From Bifidobacteriaceae bacterium (GTDB taxonomy: Bacteria; Actinomycetota; Actinomycetes; Actinomycetales; WQXJ01): a DNA stretch of 5,842 nt. Of this stretch, positions 1 to 5,371 are shown piece by piece. Within the stretch, counting starts at the first letter, position 1. The number at the start of each line of letters is the position of its first letter. Location: assembly GCA_031279575.1 (NCBI GenBank), contig JAITIG010000185.1, positions 1 to 5,842 on the forward strand, in the 5' to 3' direction. A program made the translations under genes and the position numbers. The notes beneath the pieces were generated by a model that saw only the letters and a program-made list of their open reading frames with translations, was not told the DNA's origin and ran no database searches.

Positions 1-1684
1 CGGGCGCGCCCGGCGGGCGCGCCGCCGGCCCCCCTGGACCGCCTGGACCCCCTGGGCCCCCTGGGCCGCCCGGGCCGCCCGGCGCGCCGGGACCAGCCGC
101 AGCCCGCCCGTCAGCCGAATGCCGCGGCAGCGAGGCGGAGGGGTTGGCGCCCTCGCCCAAGGGCGAGAAACGGGCCCCGAGGGGCACAATTCCAGCGGGG
201 CGCTCAGCCGCTGGGGTGGGCGCAGCGGCCGGCGTGGCGGCCGCCGGGATCACACCCGCCGGCGCCTCAACCGGCCGGCTGGGCGGCCGGGGAGCGCGCT
301 TGGCGGGCGGCTCGGCCGGCTTCTCGCCGCGTTTGGGCAGTTCGCCGCCCGAGCGCGAGGCCATGCGGACAGGCTGGAAGGACTCAGCCGTGGGCGGCGG
401 GGCAATCGCCGCCGAGGGCTCAATGGTGGGCTGCGGCGGCAGCACCGGCAAAGCGGCGGAACGCGGCTCGCGCGGGGCCTCGTCCGCCTTTTCGTCGACC
501 AGTTTGGCCGGCACCCGCACAATGGCCGTCGCGCCGCGCCCATCCTCGCCTTGGCCCGGGGCAAAGCTGACGGCCGCGCCCAAGCGGGCCGCCAGGCGCG
601 CCACCACCGCCACGCCCAGCCGGCCGTGGGCCAGGTCCTCGGCGTTTGGGCCCTCTTTGGCGATCTTGTTGACCGCGGCCAACTCCTGCGGCGACATGCC
701 AACACCGGTGTCCGCGATGGTCACCACCACGTCCCCGCGGTGGTTGGTGGCGCCAACCTCCACCGCCGCCCCGTCGGGGCTGAAGGTGGTGGCGTTCTCC
801 AGCAACTCCGCGATCAAGTGGGCCAGCGGCACCACCGCGTAGGAGCGCACCATCGGGTCCCAGTCCAGCGAGATGCGGATGCGCTCGTAGTGCTCAATCT
901 GGGACGATGCCGTGCGCACCACGTCAGAGACCGAGAGCGGGTCGCGGATGGCCCGCTCCGGGTCGCGCCCGGCCAGGATCATCTGCGTCTCGGAGCCCCG
1001 GCGCATCCGCGCCATCAGGTTGTCCAAGGCGAACAAGGCGAACAGCTTGTCCGGGTCGGTTTCCGACTGCTCCAACTCGTCGAGAATCTTCAGGGCGCGG
1101 CCCACCAGCGAGATCTCGCGCCGGGCGGCCGTGTTGATGGCCTGGGGGATGGCTTCTTCGACGGCGGAAACCGGCAGGCGCGGCGGCACGGCATCGGGCA
1201 CTTCGAAGCCCGGGGCGGGCGCGGCGGCCACCGGCGCGCCGGTGGCGGCGGGCGCGGGTGGCGCCGGGGCGGGAGCGGGGCCGGGCGGCGGAGCGGGCGC
1301 CGCGGGCGGGACAGGCGCCGGCGGAGGCGGAGGCGCGGCCGCGGGCGGCGGGGCCTGGCCCGCAGGCGGCTCCGCGATGACCGAGGCAAACGGCGCCGCC
1401 CCGGCCGGCGGAGGGGCCAGGCCGCCGGCGGCGGCAGCAGCGGGCTGGGCGGCCGCAGGCGGCGGCGCCCCGGGCGGCCCAGGCGGCCCGGCGGGCATGT
1501 GCCCCAGCACGTCAGCCACCTCGGTCCGCAGGTCCTTGACCCCTCGAAGCATCGACACCAACACGCCCAGCGCCACCAGCGCCAGCAATGTCAGAGTCGC
1601 GCCGATTTGCACCAAATTGGGGAAGCTAGCCAAGTCAAGGAGCTGATCCAGCCCCGTCTCGGCCAGAACTTGGATTGATCGCAT
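1..1684 (-). CDS. CvnA-like sensor histidine kinase-like protein, membrane-anchored, 3' end outside window (partial)
   Basis: An open minus-strand frame gives at least 561 residues and has no stop before the left edge. Seen in order: one hydrophobic helix (about residues 24-46); an Ala/Pro-rich linker (about 64-159); a helical region (about 168-240) with LDELE and LDNLMARMRR; a GHKL ATPase domain (about 250-391); then a Pro/Ala-rich tail with (GGP)6 at about 536-553. The ATP-binding boxes are intact: N box ELLENAT with Asn297, D box DTGVGM with Asp325, and glycine-rich G357/G384 regions. From memory, the helical region and N box resemble actinobacterial conservon kinases (CvnA type), in which the motif is usually LDHL; here Asn222 replaces the His. 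Such kinases usually signal with Roadblock, DUF742 and Ras-like GTPase partners, which would lie off the left edge if present. The start is ambiguous: ATG at 1684, or in-frame GTG at 1693, which has AGGA 7 nt upstream. Long antisense frames here are GC-bias shadows. The ATPase fold is certain; the exact subfamily is inference. Confidence 0.88.
   Translation of the reverse strand, partial: MRSIQVLAETGLDQLLDLASFPNLVQIGATLTLLALVALGVLVSMLRGVKDLRTEVADVLGHMPAGPPGPPGAPPPAAAQPAAAAAGGLAPPPAGAAPFASVIAEPPAGQAPPPAAAPPPPPAPVPPAAPAPPPGPAPAPAPPAPAATGAPVAAAPAPGFEVPDAVPPRLPVSAVEEAIPQAINTAARREISLVGRALKILDELEQSETDPDKLFALFALDNLMARMRRGSETQMILAGRDPERAIRDPLSVSDVVRTASSQIEHYERIRISLDWDPMVRSYAVVPLAHLIAELLENATTFSPDGAAVEVGATNHRGDVVVTIADTGVGMSPQELAAVNKIAKEGPNAEDLAHGRLGVAVVARLAARLGAAVSFAPGQGEDGRGATAIVRVPAKLVDEKADEAPREPRSAALPVLPPQPTIEPSAAIAPPPTAESFQPVRMASRSGGELPKRGEKPAEPPAKRAPRPPSRPVEAPAGVIPAAATPAAAPTPAAERPAGIVPLGARFSPLGEGANPSASLPRHSADGRAAAGPGAPGGPGGPGGPGGPGGPGGPAARPPGAP
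26..88 (-). repeat. In-frame 9-bp repeats coding (Gly-Gly-Pro)6
   Basis: Six consecutive 9-bp units at 79-26 (minus strand, GGNCCNGGN-type) encode six Gly-Gly-Pro triplets, preceded by Gly-Ala-Pro at 88-80. The third codon positions vary between units (CCG and CCA; GGC, GGT and GGG), so the repeat is not a fresh exact duplication. It sits in the tail of the kinase-like protein, about 145 residues after the ATPase domain. Confidence 0.85.
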
Positions 1685-1693
1685 CAGGTGCAC

Positions 1694-1705
1694 AGTCCTT
1701 TCCTG
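1694..1705 (-). promoter_or_regulatory. Shine-Dalgarno region of the kinase-like gene
   Basis: The minus strand reads CAGGAAAGGACT directly before an in-frame GTG (1693), which lies three codons before ATG 1684. AGGA at 1704-1701 is 7 nt from the GTG; AAGGA at 1700-1696 is 11 nt from the ATG. The spacing slightly favours the GTG and codon preference favours the ATG, so the protein may carry three extra N-terminal residues (Met-His-Leu). Confidence 0.5.
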
Positions 1706-1797
1706 CCGTTCGGCGGCTCCCAGCTATTGCCCGCCGCGCCCAACTGGCAGTCTACGTGCGCGCCGGGCCCGGCGGCCAATAGCCGCGCCGCCGCGCC

Positions 1798-1825
1798 GCG
1801 CGCCAGGCTCGAGCCCGCCGCGCGC
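1798..1825 (-). terminator. GC-rich hairpin after pilO, possible terminator
   Basis: It lies in the gap of about 165 bp between pilO and the kinase-like gene. The outer arms GCGCGC (1798-1803) and GCGCGC (1820-1825) pair around an inner perfect palindrome GGCTCGAGCC (1806-1815), separated by a small asymmetric internal loop. No T run follows on the minus strand, so this is not a classic intrinsic terminator. In a sequence this GC-rich, some pairing is expected by chance. The rest of the gap shows no gene and no convincing promoter. Confidence 0.3.
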
Positions 1826-1850
1826 CTTGGGCTATTTGGCTTCTTTACCA

Positions 1851-2516
1851 TTATCCCTGCCCTTCCTCGGTCGGCTGCACAGGAAGCTGGTCCTGGGGCA
1901 CCAGCGCGTAGGTGTAGCCCTGGATGTTGTAGCCGAACGTGCCCACAGTCGCGTCGATGGCAACTGCCTCGACCATCTTGGTGGCCAACTCGGTGACCAG
2001 GAAGATGCGCGCGTCATCGGCCTGCAGCAAGGCCAAGTAGTCGTTGACCTGCGTCCAAGTCCCCTCGATATCGATCGAGAACTGGTATTGGTACAAGCTG
2101 GAGGGCGGCTGGGCTATCACCGGGGCCGGGTAACCCCCGGGGCCGTCCGGCAAGGCCACCGCCGCCAGCAGTTGGACCGGGTCGCGCGGCGAGACCGTCA
2201 CCACATCGGCGCCGCTTTGCTCCACCAGGGCGGCCAGGTAGTTGGTGAATTGGGCCAGCTCCAAGTTGGTGGGGAACTCGTTGCGCACCGCCTCCAACTC
2301 CAGTTTCAGCTCCGGCAGGGTGTCCTGCCTGGCTTGCAGCGAGCGGAGCTCCTGGCGCAGCTGCTCGTTCTCAGCCTCAAGGCCGGCGGCCGTCCTATCG
2401 GCGGCGGCCCTGTCCTCCAACTGCGGGGCATACAGCAGCAGGTAGGCGCCGGCCGCCAGAGCCAGCACCAACACCAGGCCCAGGGCCAGGTAGGTGGTTC
2501 TCTTTTGCCCGCTCAT
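1851..2516 (-). CDS. pilO: Type IV pilus inner-membrane assembly protein PilO
   Basis: The 221-residue protein has the bitopic PilO architecture. It has a short basic cytoplasmic N-terminus (SGQKRTT), one membrane helix (about 9-29), a charged coiled coil rich in Glu, Leu and Arg (about 33-82), and then an alpha/beta domain with FPTNLELAQFTNYLAALVEQ and, later, a YQYQFSIDIEGTW strand-turn of the ferredoxin-like PilO fold. PilO pairs with PilN outside the membrane and helps couple the cytoplasmic motor to the pilus. It is the last gene of the pilM-N-O run. ATG 2519 overlaps the pilN stop as ATGA, and ATG 2516 overlaps it as TGATG. I chose 2516 because the GGAGG motif is 7 nt from it but only 4 nt from 2519. 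A longer upstream frame (to 2564) lies inside pilN and is not needed. Assignment rests on order, size and topology, because PilO sequences diverge strongly. Confidence 0.87.
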   Translation of the reverse strand: MSGQKRTTYLALGLVLVLALAAGAYLLLYAPQLEDRAAADRTAAGLEAENEQLRQELRSLQARQDTLPELKLELEAVRNEFPTNLELAQFTNYLAALVEQSGADVVTVSPRDPVQLLAAVALPDGPGGYPAPVIAQPPSSLYQYQFSIDIEGTWTQVNDYLALLQADDARIFLVTELATKMVEAVAIDATVGTFGYNIQGYTYALVPQDQLPVQPTEEGQG

Positions 2517-3271
2517 CATTCCTCCTCCGCCTCTGCGCCAGTTGAGCCGCCGGTCTCTTGCCACTCCCGGAACTCCTCCGGCAGCGACTTGCCCGTCAAC
2601 CCGAGCAGGTTGATGTCAGCCGAGCAGCTGATCTTGTAGGCCACCGTGCCGTCCTCGGCGACTTGCCGCGACAGGCTCTGATAGCCGGCGCTTTCCAAGC
2701 CCGAGGTGGCGTTCAGCGTCTCAACCCACTGCGCCGCCGCTTGCAGCGACGGCACTGTCAGCACCATGGTCATGCGGCCCACGGCCGGCCTGGCCAGCAC
2801 GTTTGAGGAACTTGACAGGCCGGAGCTGGCGGACATGCCGTTACCAGAGATATTGTTCACCACCGACCCCTCCGGGCGGGTGTCGACCATGGCCTGGAAC
2901 ATCTCCGGCCACTTGATCTCATAGGCGGTGGCGGCCACCTTGGCGTCCTGGGCGTCCGCCAAATCCTGCTCCACCGCGATCAGCTCGTCGTATTGCTTCT
3001 TCTCCTCGGCCAGCCTGGTCGCCTCCTGGGTGGCCGCCTCGACCCGGGCATAGGCCGCGCCCTTCCAAATTGTCAACCCCACATACCCGGCGGCCAGCAC
3101 CACCACGGCCGCCACCAGGCCCACGATCAGCTTGACTTGCAGCGCCCGCGACTCGCGCGCCTGGCCCACCGAGGGCGGCAGCAGATTGACCGCCGGCAGC
3201 GGCGGCCGCCCGGCTAGCACGCCGCCCGGCGTTCCGGCGATGGGCGCCGGCGCAGCTCCCCGCGGGCTCAT
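2516..3271 (-). CDS. pilN: Type IV pilus assembly protein PilN
   Basis: The 251-residue protein carries the diagnostic VNLLPP motif at residues 28-33, the cytoplasmic peptide that in other T4P systems inserts into a groove of PilM. A proline-rich leader of about 27 residues precedes it, longer than I expect for PilN proteins where NLLP is near the N-terminus. One membrane helix follows (about 48-69), then a charged coiled coil (about 76-111), then an alpha/beta domain of the ferredoxin-like PilN type. A Ser/Gly/Asn-rich loop (about 142-157) interrupts this domain, and the C-terminus is acidic (EAEEE). PilN links cytoplasmic PilM to the PilN-PilO membrane complex. The ATG overlaps the pilM stop as ATGA and has GGAGG 6 nt upstream, so the start is firm. 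The gene order pilM-pilN-pilO supports the call as much as the sequence does. Confidence 0.92.
   Translation of the reverse strand: MSPRGAAPAPIAGTPGGVLAGRPPLPAVNLLPPSVGQARESRALQVKLIVGLVAAVVVLAAGYVGLTIWKGAAYARVEAATQEATRLAEEKKQYDELIAVEQDLADAQDAKVAATAYEIKWPEMFQAMVDTRPEGSVVNNISGNGMSASSGLSSSSNVLARPAVGRMTMVLTVPSLQAAAQWVETLNATSGLESAGYQSLSRQVAEDGTVAYKISCSADINLLGLTGKSLPEEFREWQETGGSTGAEAEEE
2520..2530 (-). promoter_or_regulatory. Shine-Dalgarno of pilO inside the end of pilN
   Basis: The minus strand reads GCGGAGGAGGA directly before two consecutive ATG codons. These same bases encode the acidic Glu-rich end of PilN, so the Glu codons (GAG/GAA) double as the pilO ribosome-binding site. This is consistent with translational coupling. 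Confidence 0.6.
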
Positions 3272-4314
3272 TCTCCACCTCCCAGGGCCAGGCCCATGGC
3301 GATGGGCAAGGACATGCGTTGCTCAGGGGACAAGGCCGGGGCCGCCTTCTCCAAGGTGAAGGTGGCGTCGAGCGAGGAGAACGAGGCCGGCAAGCGCAGG
3401 GCGGTGGACAAATACTGCCCCAGCCCGTTCAGCATGCCGCCCCGGCCAGAGACCACCAGGTGCTGGACCGGCTGGCCCACCGATTGGGCGTAAAAGGAGA
3501 AGGTGCGGGCGATCTGCTCCACCATGGCTTGGCTCTTTTCGGCGATAACAGCGAAGGCGGCGCGGGCCTGCTCGTTGGCCTCGCCCGGGTTCATCAGGGC
3601 GATCTCGATCTTCATCCGCTCCGCCACGGCCTCTTGGATTCCCAAGGTGCGGGCCACGGCCTCGGTTATGGCCCGGCCCCCGGTGGGCAGAATCCGCAGC
3701 ATTTCCGGTTGGCCGTCGCGCGCCACCGCCACCGTGGTCATGACCGCGCCCACATCCACCAAGCCCAGCACGCCGGATTGCAGTTGGCCCCGGGCCAGCG
3801 CTCTGACCAGGGCAAAGGCGGCCAGGTCAACCCGGTTGACGCGCAAGCCGGCCCCCTGCACGGCGCTGACGTTGCGCTGGACCGACTCAGTTGGGGCCAC
3901 CACCAGCAAGCCGCTGACCCGGCCATCGGCCTCCGCCAGCGGGTAAAAGTCAAGCAGCGATTCGTCGACCGGGACCATTATCAGGTCCTCGACTTGGTAG
4001 GGCAGGGAGCGCCGCAACACCTCCAGGGGGGCGGCCGGAAAAGCCGCGTCCCGCACAATCACCCGCTGCCCGCCAATTCCCAGCACCACCTCTTTGGAGG
4101 CGAAGCGCTGGCGGCGCCACATGTCCCGCAGGGCGTGGACCACATCGGGCAAGCGCGCCACTTCGCCGTCCCGCACGGCCTCCGGCGGCAGGTCGGCCTC
4201 CGCGTAGCGCTGCACGCGGGCGGACCGCGCCGGGTCTCTCGTGTCCAGCGACATCTCGACAGCGCGCAATTGCGTGTCGCCTATATCGAGGCCAACAATC
4301 TGCTTCTTCGCCAT
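3268..4314 (-). CDS. pilM: Type IV pilus assembly actin-like ATPase PilM
   Basis: The 348-residue protein is the usual PilM length and belongs to the actin/FtsA-like ATPase fold. Visible motifs are phosphate-1 GLDIGDTQLRAVEM (residues 8-21), phosphate-2 GLVDVGAVMTTVAV around Asp187, the LPTGGRAITEAVA segment that follows it in PilM proteins, and an adenosine-motif region VVSGRGGMLNGL (Ser289-Gly293). There is no signal peptide or membrane helix, so the protein is cytoplasmic. It forms the cytoplasmic part of the alignment complex by binding PilN. The ATG at 4314 has GGGGAGG 3 nt upstream. The gene lies 37 bp after pilD and overlaps pilN by 4 bp, suggesting one transcript from pilD onward. The Arg in SGRGG, where many relatives have Gly, is a minor variation. 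Confident. Confidence 0.95.
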   Translation of the reverse strand: MAKKQIVGLDIGDTQLRAVEMSLDTRDPARSARVQRYAEADLPPEAVRDGEVARLPDVVHALRDMWRRQRFASKEVVLGIGGQRVIVRDAAFPAAPLEVLRRSLPYQVEDLIMVPVDESLLDFYPLAEADGRVSGLLVVAPTESVQRNVSAVQGAGLRVNRVDLAAFALVRALARGQLQSGVLGLVDVGAVMTTVAVARDGQPEMLRILPTGGRAITEAVARTLGIQEAVAERMKIEIALMNPGEANEQARAAFAVIAEKSQAMVEQIARTFSFYAQSVGQPVQHLVVSGRGGMLNGLGQYLSTALRLPASFSSLDATFTLEKAAPALSPEQRMSLPIAMGLALGGGE

Positions 4315-4351
4315 AGTCCTCCCCTTCTGGCGTCCAACACTACTCTCCTTA

Positions 4352-5173
4352 TCAAAATGCCATCAGTCCGCGATAAATCTCCCACAGCGGAGCGCCAAAC
4401 GCCACTCCGGCGGCCGCCCCGGCGCACATCCACGGCCCGAAGGGAATGGTTAAGCGCCCCTGGCCGCGGTGCTTCGCCATCATGCCAATGCCCCAGAGGG
4501 CTCCTAGCATAAAGGCAGCCAGCGCGCCGATGGCGAAGGGGCCCCAGCCGCGGTAGGCCAGGGCCAGCCCAATCAGGCCCGCCAGTTTGGCGTCCCCCAG
4601 GCCCATGCCCCACTTGGGGCCGTCCGGCCCGCGGCCCACCGGCACAAAGGCCAGCAGCAGGTAAAACGCCAACAGCCCCAGGGCGCCGATGGCCCCGCGG
4701 CCAAGCGCCCCCCAGTCGCCGCTGAGCCAGCTGGCGCCGGCCAGCAGGGCGGCCAGCACCGGGTAGGAGGGGTAGACGATGGCGTCTGGCAGGCGCCGGG
4801 TGCGGGCGTCGATCAGGGCCAGGGCCAGGCCGGCGGCGGCCGCGTAGAGGTAGGCCGGGATCACCGCCACCGGGCGCATGAACACCCCGATGGCGGCGAA
4901 GACAAGCGCCGTGGCGGCCTCGACGGCCGGGTAAAAAGGCGAGATCGGGGCCTGGCAGTGGCGGCAGCGGCCGCGCAGCGCCAGCCAGGAGATGAGCGGG
5001 ATGTTGTCGTAGGCGGCAATTCGGTGGCCGCAGGCGGGGCAGGCCGAGCGCGGCCACAGGCTGGCCCGGTCTGGCACCCGGCTGATCACAACCGTCAGGA
5101 ATGATCCGACAACCAGCCCCACCAGGGCGCCGCCCAGGCCTAGCGCCAATGCGTCGAGTTGCTCGGGTGCCAA
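4352..5173 (-). CDS. pilD: Prepilin peptidase / N-methyltransferase (A24 family)
   Basis: The 273-residue polytopic membrane aspartic peptidase removes the prepilin leader and, in full-length enzymes like this one, methylates the new N-terminus. Seen: N-terminal GALVGLVVGSFLTVVISRVP; two cysteine pairs C45PAC48 and C70RHC73 in the cytoplasmic zinc-type loop with YDNIPLISWL and PISPFYPAVE; catalytic Asp122 in LIDARTRRLPD; and catalytic Asp194 in MGLGDAKL. About seven to eight hydrophobic segments follow the family pattern. I start at TTG 5173, because AAAGG lies 7 nt upstream and the protein then begins just before the first membrane helix. The frame opens further to a GTG at 5299, but that codon is inside the hairpin at 5264-5303 and would add 42 Pro/Gly-rich residues. 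The substrate is presumably the adjacent pilin. Function is certain; the start is probable. Confidence 0.95.
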   Translation of the reverse strand: MAPEQLDALALGLGGALVGLVVGSFLTVVISRVPDRASLWPRSACPACGHRIAAYDNIPLISWLALRGRCRHCQAPISPFYPAVEAATALVFAAIGVFMRPVAVIPAYLYAAAAGLALALIDARTRRLPDAIVYPSYPVLAALLAGASWLSGDWGALGRGAIGALGLLAFYLLLAFVPVGRGPDGPKWGMGLGDAKLAGLIGLALAYRGWGPFAIGALAAFMLGALWGIGMMAKHRGQGRLTIPFGPWMCAGAAAGVAFGAPLWEIYRGLMAF

Positions 5174-5180
5174 CGGGCTG

Positions 5181-5185
5181 CCTTT
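5181..5185 (-). promoter_or_regulatory. Shine-Dalgarno-like site deciding the TTG start of pilD
   Basis: The minus strand reads GAAAGGCAGCCCG then TTG at 5173-5171. AAAGG is a weak but well-spaced site (7 nt). No ATG or GTG nearer the first membrane helix has comparable support. Confidence 0.5.
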
Positions 5186-5238
5186 CGTTGGATTGGGCCC
5201 GCTTGGGCGGGGACCCGCTTGGTGGAGGGGGGTTCTGC

Positions 5239-5258
5239 CGGCGCCCGTTTTGGCGCCG
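5239..5258 (-). other. Second stem-loop between pilin and pilD
   Basis: CGGCGCC (5239-5245) pairs perfectly with GGCGCCG (5252-5258) around a six-base loop. It begins 5 nt beyond the larger hairpin on the minus-strand transcript, and no T run follows it. It could reinforce termination, protect a processed 3' or 5' end, or be incidental in GC-rich DNA. Confidence 0.4.
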
Positions 5259-5263
5259 ACAAC

Positions 5264-5303
5264 AAGTGTGGGCCACCCGCCGGTTGGCGGGAGGCCCACA
5301 CTT
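5264..5303 (-). terminator. Strong hairpin downstream of the pilin gene, probable terminator or attenuator
   Basis: The arms 5264-5274 and 5293-5303 (GGCCCACACTT) are exact reverse complements. A single opposed A/A pair on the plus strand follows, then CCCGCC (5276-5281) pairs with GGCGGG (5286-5291) around a four-base loop: 17 pairs in all. A further AAC/GTT pairing (5261-5263 with 5305-5307) is possible around one bulged base. On the minus strand the stem ends in CTTGTTGTC, a modest U-rich tail. It lies about 70 bp after the pilin stop and before pilD, as expected if abundant pilin mRNA ends here while some readthrough supplies pilD. No gene on the plus strand needs it. The bases 5304-5371 between it and the pilin stop hold nothing else I can support. 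Confidence 0.75.
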
Positions 5304-5371
5304 AGTTCACTTGGCCGCCGAGCCCGGCTGGCGCCTAGAGCCGCCGCTGGGCCCGCAGACCGCTGACTCGA

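Noticed and set aside
1..1500. Many short GC-rich repeats (GCC/GGC runs) as tandem repeat array or CRISPR
   Set aside because: They are codon-level runs of Ala, Pro and Gly in an open frame, with no regular repeat-spacer pattern. Only the (GGP)6 tract is periodic enough to list.
119..1678. A plus-strand open frame of 519 codons, and shorter ones overlapping it
   Set aside because: Its product is Arg/Gly/His-rich without any recognisable domain and lies exactly antisense to the kinase-like gene, whose ATPase boxes are clear. Long antisense frames are normal in DNA this rich in GC.
1694..1850. A missing pilP/pilQ-type gene after pilO
   Set aside because: The gap is too short and has no suitable frame. 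Secretin and pilotin genes are not expected in an organism without a classical outer membrane, so the absence is not an anomaly.
1850..1855. GATAAT on the minus strand as a -10 box for the kinase gene
   Set aside because: It overlaps the pilO stop codon, has no recognisable -35 partner at the right distance, and is about 165 bp from the start. A single hexamer is not enough.
3319..4512. A plus-strand open frame of 397 codons
   Set aside because: It is antisense to pilM and the end of pilD, has low-complexity His/Gln/Gly-rich composition and no motif. It is a shadow of pilM.
4281..5276. A second minus-strand frame of 331 codons over pilD
   Set aside because: It is the wrong frame of pilD: its product is Arg/Gly/Pro-rich, whereas the other frame has all PilD cysteine and aspartate motifs.
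5174..5299. N-terminal extension of PilD to GTG 5299
   Set aside because: The GTG is inside the probable terminator stem, has no Shine-Dalgarno site, and the added residues are Pro/Gly-rich with no family counterpart.
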